Positions 33,375 through 46,500 of a stretch of 64,000 nucleotides of DNA are shown here, one piece after another. A program made the translations under genes and the position numbers. Every line of letters begins with the position of its first letter. Position 1 is the stretch's first letter. Below the pieces are notes generated by a model. It worked only from the letters and a program-made list of their open reading frames with translations, was not told the DNA's origin and did not search any database. The stretch comes from Sinonovacula constricta (Eukaryota > Mollusca > Bivalvia > Cardiida > Solecurtidae), in contig CM017564.1 in the NCBI GenBank assembly GCA_007844125.1, positions 20,941,004 through 21,005,003 on the forward strand, given 5' to 3'.

Positions 33375-33690
33375 TCATTCTGACACATCATTCTAAACAA
33401 TCTTTCAGTTTGCTGACTGACTGAAAGCTATTTATCAGAACAAAAGGGATTGTGTTGATGACAACTGAGTGTGTAGATATTTCAAGGATGTGACATCTGC
33501 TATGGCATTATGTGCCTCATAGGTGATTCCAAGAAGATTTGACACAAGATCTTCTTGCTTATGAGAACCCATTGGCGGCAAAGTTTCCTAAATATTGAGA
33601 GGGAATCAATCATTCTGACACATCATTCTAAACAATCTTTCAGTTTGCTGACTGACTGAAAGCTATTTATCAGAACAAAAGGGATTGTGT
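33221..33690. repeat. 234-bp tandem duplication over the exonuclease relic
   Basis: Unit 1 is 33,221-33,454 and unit 2 is 33,455-33,690. They are nearly identical. Unit 2 has one extra base (GAACCCATTGG against GAACCCTTGG), which shifts the exonuclease reading frame. The duplicated block holds the ExoIII motif and about 90 upstream bases. Confidence 0.92.
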
Positions 33691-33699
33691 TGAAAAAAC

Positions 33700-34990
33700 T
33701 TTCTAAAAGGAATTTTCATTTTTTATTGTAATGAAATGTTTCACTGTCATGCATGTCTTTTTGAGTTGTTGTTTTTTTTTGGTGCAAAATACAGAAAATA
33801 AACTTAACAAGATATCCATACTTTGTTAAAAAGAGATTATGTGTGCTTTTAGATTTATTAATATGCAAAACATGCATAGAATTAATAACAGCCCAAATCT
33901 CAAGCATGGCTTCACAGCCTCATAGAATGGTCCAAGTAAATAACATTGACTTATCTGACTGATTGCAGTCTCTTAATGTTTCTCCTAACTGAATGTTTCT
34001 GTGCACCCTTGTTCCAATCTACAATGCTGACAATACTGTACTAGTGTAGATTTTTCAGCAAAATATCAAGCTCGATCACTCTCTGTCCATGCCAGCTTTC
34101 TAACCGGCCATTTGTCTGCTTTCGGTGCGAAAATACCGGACAGTTCTGTGTTCTACACTTACAAATACTTAGTATGTCTGTATAGTTGTGCTGTACGATT
34201 ATGTTGGACGATTTCTTTCCAATCTTTCTTGTTTTTTGCTTTAAAACGCCATTTTTGGAAGTAAGGCATGTCAATAAACAAGTAATTGAAATAGCATGGT
34301 GAGGGAGAAAATGGGAAAGACTTAACATATGCAATATGACAGGATCTGATTGGCTACGCGGTCTTTCTTTATTCCTGTAAGTGCTGTAAGATTATGAAGA
34401 TCAGGAGATGATGAGTAGGGGGTAGTATGTCAGCACACACTTTTCGTAAAATATGCGCCAGCATTCGACTCTGACTCGATTATGTTTTTTTTTTTATTTG
34501 AAATTAAGTACACAAATATTGTTTTCTTGAGAGTACTCGGTTAACGATGTCCATACTCTAGAAACGGATGTTCAAGAATTTAAATAACCGTATACTCGTT
34601 GACATCCCTAAAGTATACAAATAGCATCTTATTTATAAAATACATGTAAAACAGCTTCAAAGCAAAGCCGTTTTACAAGAGTAGCATAGATTTGCCTCTG
34701 CCTTGTTGCTTCTTAAACCACATTTTACAAACACACACACGGACGCACGCGCATACACACACTTACACACACCAAGGCGCGCATGTATATCTCAACTTCC
34801 TTATGTACCCCACAGAGAGAATATGCAGCAAACAGCTGCAACTGGTTAAAACGAAGGATCACCAGCTATGGTCAATGTATGTTGCCGCCGTTGTAGAATC
34901 TAAAATATTAAACTTATTGAAAACGTTGGGAAATATCAATTGGGAGAAAACAGTTAATTCTCACTGTACAAAAACACATGTTTTAATTTG
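33700..34990. other. Gene-free stretch with short CA-type repeat
   Basis: The 97-codon minus-strand ORF at 34,041-34,334 is not recognised. An impure ACAC repeat lies at about 34,729-34,770. Nothing else is supported. Confidence 0.5.
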
Positions 34991-34999
34991 TTTATCTCA

Positions 35000-35470
35000 A
35001 AAATATATGACAAAATCAACGAGCATTGCAACATATACCAAAATTTGAAAAGGCACAGGACAAAGGTATTCACATGCAAGCCAAATGTAAAAGTAAGAAC
35101 AAATCTGTGATGAGTCATTTACCGAAATTAGCGAACCCGGCAGTTACCGCCTTGGAACGGTCAGTCGGCAATATGGACCTTCTTGGGTGCTTAAATCGGT
35201 TTTAAAGAGCTCTAACCTCGCACTTCCCGAAAGGTTTCTCAAATGCGAACAAGTAAAAGACAACCGATCTGTTTGAATACAAAAGTCAAAGCGCACGTTT
35301 TCTTTGACAAGTTTTGACGAATGTAGTGACGTCATAGAAAAATAATGTCCACAGTGTGTTTAAAGGAGAGGAATTGTATTTCAATCAGAAGAACTACATA
35401 AAAAAGTTGATTGACGAAATCCTAAAAGCATTGCAACATATACCACAATTTGAAAAGCCATTGTAAATGT
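35000..35470. mobile_element. Diverged member of the ~650-bp repeat family
   Basis: 35,000-35,410 aligns with the first ~430 bp of the unit (ATATATGACAAAATC start, GTTACCGCCTTGGAACGGTC, CTCTAACCTCGCACTTCC, TAGTGACGTCAT). A second start, with GCATTGCAACATATACC, follows at about 35,425. It is much more diverged than the dimers in copy 1, so it is an older insertion, again with a dimer-like restart. Confidence 0.75.
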
Positions 35471-36978
35471 TAGACATATGCAGAAGATATTTATTATGTC
35501 TTGAAATATATTTTCTACATTAAGCTGTACTATACCTTTTCTTTTACAAGAAATTAATGTTAACATTGCTAATATTGATTGGATAATTTTTAGTGACACA
35601 TAAATACATCATAAAAAGAACTACATCATTTTTTTAAATCTGCACGAAATGTGGTGCTCGGTTATGATGTTGTAATATTAACGGCGAATGTGGTTAAACT
35701 GATATATGTAGGTTTTATTATTCGTCTGGTAAATGAGCATTGACTTGCTTCTTTGCGGTGCGAAAATTGTCCATTTATGATGAGTTAGTAATTATTTTGG
35801 TATTTGTCCTATCAGTCAATCTTGTTCCATTATAATATTCTTTATAATATGTAGAGGATTTTCTGAGCGGAATAAATATCTGTTCTAGCCTTCTGTATTT
35901 GTTGTCTACATTCTGTGAGATGAAATCGCGAAGCATAGCGATCCTACTTTAAAATTTCCCGTTTATGGTGTGTCGTTAATGTGCAGCGCATTTACTGAGT
36001 ATTTAGTTTTCAAAATCAGGTATTAAGTCTTCTTTCAAATAGTGGGGATTATCAAGTGGTATAAATACTGGGCGTATGAGCAGAGATTCATTTATAGTGG
36101 TCTTCTGATTCAATGAATAAGATATTTTCATAAAGACTATCTTGTTAGATACATCGCAGCAACACAATTATGGTCATTTCATCAACGTCCAACTATTTTG
36201 GTGAATGGACGCCCAAGCTGAGTAGATAAAAAATGGTATAACAGAGTTCTGCCTTCCTACATTATGTCGCATATCCGAACCTGGAGAAGAACCCAAGCGG
36301 CAAAAAACTGGGATATCAGAGAAGTGTTCGTCGTCTATGTGTGTAGCCGAGCGTCAGTTTGTCCATCTGTACGTTCGTCTGTGTGTTTGTTTATACAGAT
36401 CAACGTGAAAATATCTCGTCTTCTATTGTTGATCGTTGACCGATGCTGATTTATTTTAAAGTCTTAATTTTATTGAATTTTAATTTTTATTCACAATGCT
36501 GATAAACTCTCAATCAAGCGTACGTATAGGTATAACCTTTGATAGAAAAAAGTATTCCACATAGTTAGGGATTATGGATAAAAGGATTTTAACTAACCTG
36601 CATAGAATTGAAGAAAGTAATTACGTTGAAGGATGTAAGATAATGAAAATAGAACCACGTTTCTATATCGATATTGTTGAATACAGAGAATATATAGAAA
36701 TTGACACATACATAAATGATATGTATACATTTTGTCAAAACGTGTTTTAAACAATTTAAGAACTTTTTATGAAATATTCCGTTTACATAAAAGGCTTTTG
36801 ATAAGCCTTAGATTTTGGATTAAATAAATGGATTACAATGTATTTACAACGTTTAATAAAGTAGTATTTAAGAGAACAATCCGTAAACTGATTTTGTTTT
36901 GGATAGCCTGGACTGACCTCATGTGTATCCATGCTGTCATCAGATGAAATTTCAATGACTGATTCGGATGACGACTGA

Positions 36979-36979
<1 letters not shown>
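35471..36979. other. Gene-free stretch
   Basis: No supported gene. The 61-codon plus-strand ORF at 36,264-36,449 covers a GTCTGT-rich low-complexity segment. Confidence 0.5.

Positions 36980-37040
<61 letters not shown>
36980..37040. repeat. AAT trinucleotide microsatellite
   Basis: About 20 uninterrupted TAA/AAT units. The Tyr-rich and Leu-rich ORFs across it are artefacts. Confidence 0.97.
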
Positions 37041-37043
<3 letters not shown>

Positions 37044-37080
37044 TGATAAAACAATCAAATAATAATTATTAAACTGACCA

Positions 37081-37257
37081 CGTGCAAGATGACAGCAGCT
37101 GCCGGGCGACGCGCAAGATGACAGCAGCTGACTGGCGACGCGCAAGATGACAACAGCTGACTGGCGACGTGCAAGTTGACAGCAGCTGACTGGCGACGCG
37201 CAAGATGACAGCAGCTGACTGGCGACGCCCAAGATGACAGCAGCTGACTTGCGACGC
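37081..37257. repeat. 29-bp GC-rich minisatellite, 6 units
   Basis: Six head-to-tail 29-bp units of the form GCGACGCGCAAGATGACAGC plus AGCTGACTG, each with one CAGCTG palindrome. It is a small GC-rich island in otherwise AT-rich DNA, 40 bp from the AAT tract. The minus-strand ORF (SQLLSSCAS-type repeats) is produced by the repeat because 29 is not a multiple of 3 and no frame has a stop. Confidence 0.95.
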
Positions 37258-37259
37258 GA

Positions 37260-39570
37260 TCTGAAGTCTAAGTCTAAGTCATCACTTGGAAATTTTTTAA
37301 GAGGTTGTTTTCTTTTAACTGCTTTTATTTGAGAAACCCGTCACAAAATGTGGCGCTAGTGCTGCTTGGTTTGCTCTCTTTATTGTATCATGTCTGTTCA
37401 CAAGCTTGTTTTAAACTTGTACAAAGGACAGGCATGTGAATGCCTTTGTCCTGCATCTTTTTTATTGTTTATGTTTCTATACTCACGGACTTTGTTATGT
37501 TTTCTTATCATCTTTTTATTATCTTTTTCAGATAAATGCTATGGGATTATGGAAATAAAGAGATGATTTGATACGACTTTATCGTAAAAGTTGCACAAAC
37601 ATTCGTCTTTGATTAAAACAGTTTTTTTTCTCTGTGTTACAAAGCTGCTTCCCAAACCACACTTTACACACGGAAGAACACACGCGCATGTAAGTGATTA
37701 TCACTTATGCTTAAAAACATTTTTTGTATGCTGTGAAAGTACTTGAATTATATGCTGTTCATAAAGACATTGAACTTCAGAAAGTCTGAGGTTCACTTTG
37801 TTTAATTTATTATATAGTTTGAGATTTAAATTCAAAGACAAGTTGATGGTTATTACTCCACCGAGGAACTTTCGCGATGACGTCAAATTATTCCATCAGG
37901 TTATAGATTCAATAATTGCATTAGTCAAGGAATGTTCATACTGTTATTATTTGTTTAGTTCCTTTAATTTTATGTGTCGGGGAAATCTTCCATTTAACAT
38001 GAAAGATTTATTATTTTGACAAGTATCTACTTATCTGGATCCATAAATGTACTTTATTATCAGTAGATGATATTATTGAGAGATATAGCTAGCTGTTCCA
38101 GTGTTCTGTATTTGGCTAAATCATATTGATAAACTCAAGAAGCAAAGCAGGACCACTTTTCAGAAACTCATTAATACATTAATACCCGTTATTGTCAATA
38201 TTAATACATATTACATCTAAGTTACACTTCTATCAAGGTTACCGTTGCTACTGTTATCACCTAAAATAATTTCTACAAACTATATCAACAGGAACAAAAC
38301 ATCATCTTTGAGCAGTATCGCCAAGAAGACGCCATTTTTGTCCGATGTCAATAGCTGGAGGTTAGATTAGTTGTTAATGCAAACAAAATTAAAGGTGCTC
38401 ATAATGTCAAAAGTGTCTTTAAAATAGTGGATTTCACGTGTTTCTTCGTGTGCAATGTCACTATCACTCATTGCAATAGCACCTACTACAATTTTCTAAA
38501 AAGTTTAACGGCAATTTAAATTGCATCAACTAAAAATCAAAATCTTCTCAATATATCAATGTACATGTTTAAATCTTCCAGAATTTCAGCGTTGATAAAT
38601 TATGTAGATCTCGACGATGAAATATAGCTGACACAGCGTTAATTTGTGCAAAGCAATGTGAAAATTGCCAGAAGTTGGTTCCTGTTTTACAGTTAAAACG
38701 GTTGTATTCAAAGTCTTTTCACATAAAACAAGATCAAGTTTTTCGTACATACCTTTGAAGTATGTTCGTCCATCGTGTAGTGTTTTTACCAAACCAATAG
38801 GGTATGTATTTCGCCCTGAATTAGAGAAAATAACAGAAAATTTATCTTAACGTTTAAAAAAATATTCTGAAAAAAAAAACAACAACATATTGATATAAAA
38901 CTAGTTATCAGCTAAGGCTAAACTGATATATGAAAAAGACACGATTGGAAACAGCAGTATTATTGGCGGAACAATTATCTACAATTTTCTTTATCAACTA
39001 CTTACGTCATGAAATTTTTTAAAATGTGCTGTTATGCCGTCAAATAAACATTTAAACAAACATTAACAGGTATGATTCAACCATTTAATTTTCCTTTGTC
39101 AGCAATCGACAACGAACCGCTCTTGTAGTTATGTGTTCAGTGACTGAAGTTTTTTCTCTGTATTGTATAAACCTTGCAACTACACAGGTAGACAGCATAA
39201 TACCAGGCCAACATATCAGTATTTTAAAAAAACAGTCACATTGATTTAAGGTGGTATTCGAAAGTTTGGATCCTTTCTTCCTCATGCATCTACATAATTA
39301 ATTGTTACCTGAAAAGATTCCGCGAAATGCTGTTAATTAGTGTCATACATTCAAAAGTAAAGAAAAAAATAATTTAAAAGTAAAATTTAAATTTAAAAGT
39401 AAAGCATAACACCCTACTTGTTATAACAAGTTGTTTTTTTTACTATCCGAGCCACGCTGTACAGCTATTTTCAAAATAGTAAGACCACGTTAACTTCATT
39501 TCAGCTTACCCGCAATTAGGCCCTATTTTGAACAGTGTGTAAGTATTGTATCCTACTTCAAGCACACAGC
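37260..39570. other. Gene-free stretch
   Basis: No supported gene. Several 60-73-codon ORFs on both strands overlap each other and show no domain. Confidence 0.5.
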
Positions 39571-39577
39571 TTGTGCC

Positions 39578-40120
39578 ATGGCAAAAGAAAAAAACTTTAA
39601 AAATATATACTTACGCATTTTGTCTGATTTACAGCTATACGGGAAACAACTACATATCGCAATCATCATTCAACAAGAAATTCTTTCTTTAGTTCCAAAG
39701 TACATGCCTTATTTAATTTTGGGTATTCATATGCTATTTGCAAGTCATTATCTCCGCTTGGGTGCAATACACCCAATAGCTTTGACCGGAATGAAGCTCA
39801 AACCAATTATATCAGATAACAAAACGTCCATTGTTAAGATTTGTGAAACACATGTTTATGTTACAGATGATATGATGTCTCATTCCGTGCCTCTGCCTTT
39901 TTACTGGGCCAATATAGACACCTTTACCACAAATAAACTTATCATACATTGTCTGGTCCTATATATAGCATCATTTTCTATTCAAGTGCTAATCATAGGC
40001 AAACTTCGTAGAGGGACATTTTGGAACCAAGTTAACTGTAAATCAGATTATATAATGAAAACTACAATTATTTATTTTTTAAGGATCTTGAAAGTGAACG
40101 CAGGAGTTGATTCATTTTAA
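39578..40120 (+). other. 180-codon ORF over an old repeat relic
   Basis: It starts at GCCATGG, a good eukaryotic start context, and runs 180 codons with a hydrophobic stretch around residues 40-57 and another near 124-142. I do not recognise it. About 39,710-39,900 aligns with 1,905-2,080 and 42,650-42,840 (shared CTTATTTAATTTT, GTAAGATTTGT and GTGACAGATGA-type blocks), where the frame is not open. I therefore think it is a chance ORF in repeat DNA, not a gene. Confidence 0.45.
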
Positions 40121-40481
40121 ATGCCAGACGAAGAATATGGTGTGATTGTTATTGCCATTTTGAAAATACGTTATTTATGATTATGACAATATGACGAAGC
40201 ATAAACAAAATGTTCGTCTAAATGAGCAGAAATTACAAATAACAGAAATATCAAAATAACTGAATATAAATTTTATCTTAAAAATGCAAAAATTGTTTTA
40301 TCAATGTACATAGTAATCAGAACTTACTGAAACACAAACATGCATGAATGGACGTACGGACGTATATGTGTATGTACCTAGGAGAATGTAAACAGAACGA
40401 TGCACATTTTTGGTTTAATTTTCACATAGCAATAACCTTAAACTGATACCTTAGACTGGCACAGACCGAGACAGAGCTCAA

Positions 40482-41732
40482 ATATGTGACTGGCATATCA
40501 AAATCAGTTTAAAGTTATAAAATTAATATTTTAGTTTTTTATATTTTTTATAGAGCATTAATAGACCTTTAAAACGATACAAGAACCACCAAGATAATAT
40601 ACTCCTGTGGAAATTTTTTTTAAATTTAGGTAACTCAGTGTAAGGCCTTAAACTACACATAAATGTGGAGAAAACGGCACGGAAACTTGTTATAACATTT
40701 TTGGTCTATATTTAAAACGAAATGCCATAACAACGTTTGCTATATAAATAACACCATCATGTCAGACATTGATGGAAAGAGAAAACACAACTTTAATTAA
40801 TGCTCTTACTCATTTATTAACAAATCAATCATATAATGCAACAGTGATCATAGAAAATTGAAAAAGTGTCAATTTCTTTACCGTTTTGTCTCGGTTACTG
40901 TATAAGAGTTACATGTGAGAGTTAGCGATGTCTGTAAATGTTTCTTCCATATCATTGTCACTTTCACTATTTCAGTCCAACGTACCACTTGCACTTGTTT
41001 AGTAAGTTGTAATCAATTCATACCAGTTTCCGATACCTCCGAGATTTGACCAATATACTGAATGTTTTAGGCATTTAGCCACTTCGTCTGGTTATAGATC
41101 CATTTTGTTTATTATTTAATTTCAGTAATAACACAAATCGATGACAAAGTCCACTTTTATATCGATTAAAACGCAGTAAACAATAAAGGGCGGAGAACAA
41201 AATAATTTAAACGGGATACCGGAAGTACAGAAGAAAACACGTGACGTCCATTTGACCAATCAGAAAGGCCGATAGGCTTATTTAGCAACAGGTGCTTGAT
41301 TTCCTTTGTGTTGGTCACTTGTTTTTAAGCGGTTGTAGTGGCTAATTGGAATGATGATTATGTTTAAAAATAGAATATTTGAATTCCCCGGGAATTATCC
41401 TTTATTACGATACCAAATACAACCTCCCTGTCTCTTTCTTTGTGCGTAAAATGCGCTAATGAATTGGGCTCATTTTCCATTGTTCGTAGCGTAATCTCGA
41501 TAATTACGTGAACGTAAACAGTGTATAGGGTCCGATCAAAGTTAAAATAAACAGTCAAAAACTTATCTAATTCGACAATTTTTTTCAATTTATTCGTAGT
41601 AAAGAGTCTCAACATTAATTATATAGCAAAATCTAAAAATCGATATTTTTGCACCTACATGCCTTTTGAGTGGATTATCTCGATAATGTGAAATGCTACT
41701 TAAGACTGATTTTGATATGGCCAGTCACATAT
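40482..41732. mobile_element. Possible TIR-flanked non-autonomous element
   Basis: 40,482-40,514 and 41,699-41,732 are inverted copies of one another over about 33 bases (ATATGTGACTGG, CATATCAAAATCAGT), differing by a single inserted C and two or three substitutions. The 1.25-kb interval has no transposase. Flanks show no clear target-site duplication. It could be a MITE, or a chance-preserved inverted repeat. Only the right arm is visible in copy 1 (895-928). Confidence 0.35.
41218..41300. other. ~83-bp segment present only in copy 2
   Basis: Copy 1 (about 508-512) reads straight from CGGGAT to TTCC. Copy 2 has about 83 extra bases, bounded by GAT on both sides. The extra piece contains CACGTGACGTC and GACCAATCAG, which look like an E-box/CRE and a CCAAT box. 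It is either an insertion with a 3-bp duplication or a deletion in copy 1. Confidence 0.55.
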
Positions 41733-43549
41733 GACTAAAAGAAGCCAAGCAATATATCATGCGCACAGCAAATAGCCTGGTGCAGATCTCAAGGGCTGAG
41801 TCTGTGGTTGACTTGAAATGACTGTCTGGAATTTCGCCTCCTGCTGCCCAGAACTGAATAAATCTGAATATATTTGCAGGAGCAACAACACTCTTGCACA
41901 CAATACGTGCCTACACAAGTCGGTACGTCCTAACATAAAGACAATATTCATTTTGTTCACGACAGCTACAAGCTAAACAAACAGAATGCCTTGAAATAAA
42001 AAATCTGGACCTCTTAGTACCCTTGGTGGAGGCATTTTTATGGTGTATGGTTGTAAGCGTTTTTGCAAATCAAATGTGTCAATGAATCAAAGAAGCTCGA
42101 GATTGCTGCGTTGCATCAATTACATAGTAATCTTAAATGTTTCTGTAAAATTAGGATGTTTTTAATAAGGCATATTGCAAGGCGCTTCATCGGACTTGCG
42201 TTGTGAGATTAGTTCTTCTTTCATATTGACAAAACATGTACAAAAATAGTTTTTTTTAAATAAGCCAGAATCATTTAATCGTTATGGTCAAGAAATGTGA
42301 GGCGTTTACATGATAATTGATTCAGCGGTTTTTACTTTGTGATATTTACAGGATCTCTGTCCAAAAGCAGCACCATACGTTAAGTTTGCAGCTTTTATAT
42401 ATCGAATTCTTCAAATTCTATCCTAACTATATATATATAAATGTGTAGATCAAAGTTTATAATTGATTCCTCATTTCAGCCTAGACGCAATGCGATGTCT
42501 TTTGTCATCGGACGGTATGTTAGCATTGGCATGATATCATATATATATATAACAATTATGTCTATAATAAATTTACTTGTGCACTTTGTATGATATACAT
42601 ATGTAGGAGAAACAACTTATATACTCATTCTTTAGTCCCTAATTTACACCTTATTTAATTTTATGTATCCAGGAGCTTCTTGTAATTCTCTCAGTTAGGG
42701 CGCAATCAACCCAATCAATGTGACTGTAATGTAGCTCACAATATATCATATACAGAACTCACATTGGTAAGATTTGTAGAGACATATTTTTATGTGACAG
42801 ATGACTCGATTGCTTTTTTCACAAAACTAGCACATATGTTGGCATATGTTAGTATGTGTCATTTCTTCACATTGCCATTTCAAAGCTCGGCTGACTTTAT
42901 TAATTCTTTCTGTTTTACCTTAAATATTGGTCATTGACATGGGTTCAAACAATCAGTCATAAAACCTAAGAGGTCAGTGGAATTGAATGATTTAGCATCG
43001 GTGGGGGAACTTTATACAACTGAAGAGGAATCATTCAAGCGCGTTATATGGTAGAAGAAAGTATCATAAATATAATAAGTGTTAAATTGTTATAATTGAA
43101 ACCTACTTTATGTAACATTGATCGGTGCATTCGATAGCTATCTGTATACAATACTTTTGATTATGAAATATATTCAAACATGTCTACAACAGGACATGGT
43201 TTCACAAAACTTTATTATTTTTTTTACTTTATTATAATTGCTATACAACTTAAGATACATATGCGACGATACAGACAACGGGATTGAAGTACAGATTATA
43301 CCTGTCGCCAGATTCAGTCTTATCTGAAATTCCATTCTAGGCAGTAATATTCAATAAAAGCCCCGCCGATATGGGGCAGCTTGCATGTTTAACTCCAGCG
43401 CAAATGCTAATTTGATGATATGTTTTAAGGCAATAACGTTAATACAGTTAATACTGTATACATACCTTTCCACATTATATTACAAATGAGTACGAAAATG
43501 TGTGTAATGGGATCAGTTGCATGCGGTTATAATGGCAAAACAGATTAAA

Positions 43550-46500
43550 GGCCATTCATTCCTATGCCCCATACATAAATAGTCGTGTTGTATTAAAGTG
43601 TATAATCAGATCTATACATCCGTTTGAATTCAATAAACCAACTGACTCTTGCCTTAACAGACTTTATTGATAACAGATCTCCAAATGATTAGATTTGTAG
43701 CGGACACTTTGCTTTGTAGTGTGGGATATTTATTGCAGAATATATTATGACAGTTAACACAAAATAAATATAGAAATTGTTTTAACTTATATCATTGAAG
43801 AAGCAGTAGCATGCACCTATACTTAGTTCATAATAGTATAAAACAATAGAATTTACACTGCATATTAATTAAAATATTGCACCACAATCTAGATCTAACC
43901 AATCTCTATATTCTTTATGTCTGACTTCACACATAATTTCAAAGTTTGATATGGTTAAAGGTATTTAAGAAAGATAAGTATTTATTTTTCTAACCTAAAG
44001 ACATCACACTCGTTCTTAAGACAACACAAAGTATAATATTGTACCTGAGGATTAATCTGATGGCTGCCTGCTAACTATTTGAACATAATGCGATAAATCA
44101 GCACATGTTTTGTGTTGCATAGCTGGGATTATCATTTTGTCAACTTGTTTAAGATGGTGTTATTTATCGCACAAACACAATATGCACACTTTAATTAAAG
44201 AAAATAAAAGTATTGAATGCAGAACGTATAACTGCACTTTTATATAGCGGTATCGTAAGTGAGGTATACAACCCCTGATTTTAGGTTACAATTTCTTGCA
44301 AGGAATTATTGTCGTCTGTGTGTATGTTTGCGCAGCTTCAATTTACGATAGACCTAGATAATGAGAACGTGATTTGAACCAATTCACTCAAATATCAGAA
44401 ATTTATTCGATAATGCCAACGTTGCTGTTTTCAATCATTGTTTTGTAGATTATATAAAAAATACAACACAATGACCCAAGAATACTTCAACATATACTAA
44501 TATTTGAAAATTTAACAAACTATGTTAAATCTTTACCTGACGAAAACATTGAGTCTGCTTAAAACTGGTTTACATAGCAAATTCGAAATTATATATAACT
44601 AAACCATGACATAATTCCCGTCCTGTTTGGCGAATAATTAGACAGCCATTTCTGACCAAACAAATAAAGCATTACAAATTTCTCCTGATAGGTTTATTAC
44701 AATCAATTTAACGATTTTCGGCCGCAAAATACCAGGAAAACTATTAATTAAGCGTTCTGAGCTATTTTGAATGGGCGTGGTTATGTCATGTTATTATAAA
44801 TAGAAGACTTGGGTGCGAGTGTGAGATTGGTTGTACGCGCCCGAGTGTGCCTTTTTAGGGGATTTTTAAATTAGCAAGGTATGTTTTATTCCTTTAAGTG
44901 TATTTCAATTTTCCGGTTTCAAGTATCGCTTGAAGTCGGCTCAAATTCTGACAGCGTATACAAAGTGATCAAAAAAGAAAATCTGTTTTATTGGACATAT
45001 CTATTTTTCGAACATTCTTCTGTAAAAAAGTACAAGACAACGCACAGAACTTCCTCATAAATTGAACCTAGCAATATTCGTTACACATTCATTTATTATT
45101 CTTTAAAAAATTTAGTCATTAACAAGCAGAAACAGTAGTTCAGGATTATAAAATGTCACACAATACACGTGAGAAAAAGTGCTTTATGTGAGCTAAATAA
45201 AAAAGTGTGTCCTCCAAAAGTACTGTAATTTAATGGTTATGATGGATATAATATATTTGTAGAAAAAACGCGTGAACACAGTAACCAGTTCTATAGATGA
45301 CGTTTTGTTCTAAAATAAACAAACCACGCTATCAACATCTCATTATGGTTACCGATTCCATCTCCAGATTTCACCAACAGTTCTATTGTAAATTCAAGAG
45401 ATTAAGAGTAAAACAAAACATTAAAAAACGTACCTGTTTAAATTGTCCTTTAACCAATTATCCGTTAAATCCACACAGTATAACGACTTCACCATACATT
45501 TCTGCAGACTTTGGTTAGTGTAAAAATTTGTCTTTAATCTTAAATGGTTATTAACGTACTTTTTGATGTTACCAATATGATCATATTGTACCTTTTTGGA
45601 AAACGTCGGTATAATCGGCAAACCTATTGAATTCTGATTTGAATAAAATCATCCATGCATTTCTTTATGACTCATTTATTTAATGCAGCACCGTAATTGA
45701 TTTGCGTATACGATCGATATACTGACAATATATAGATTGAACAAAAGACTCATTCACAGTGACCGACTAGGGTGCTTAAATCGGTTTTACAGATCTCTAA
45801 CTTTGAAAAGCAAGGTTTGAGTAGTGTACGTTTTACCCTGTATTCGATTAAATGTGTGCACACAAATCACCTTGAATCATTTTGTGGTAAGTCGATTGTC
45901 ACTGACAAGTTTGAGTCGCAATTCACATTCCTCTTTACTCTTTGTCAAGATAATCGCGCAGCAAACAGTGTGGATAAAAGTATTTGATAAAGTAGACAAC
46001 ATTAATGTGTGGTATAAATGTCGAATACATCAACATACCAGAAGCCTCAGTTTATTCACTAATAGAACAGAGGTAATGCTTTAAACAAGGAAATGGTAAA
46101 CAATCCATAATATAAATGTATGATTTATTTTATGTACAGAACGATGCACGTGCATACCTTTAAGCTATTTTTGTAAAATGGTGATGTTTGTAATCTTAGT
46201 TTGTCTTGTAGGATGGAATGTGTATATTAAGTGAAGGGACATCTCTAAACTGTTAAGTTTTAATCGGGAATATTTAAGTGATTTCATATGATGATATTTT
46301 GATTATAACATTATTTTTTTTATTTACTATATATGGGACAATAAAACACATGTTGTAGGAAATATATAGTTTGGGTTAATTTTACATTCAAGATAATTGG
46401 AGAATACCACCTCAGGTATCAAGCTCAGATTATATTGTGCACTTTTTCATAAGAGTATATACATTCTGCTTACGGGATTGTCTTTTGAGTAACCATGCTT

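Noticed and set aside
36783..37232. 149-codon minus-strand ORF with repeated SQLLSSCAS-type segments
   Set aside because: It is a by-product of the 29-bp minisatellite and the AAT tract. It has no relationship to known repeats in proteins.
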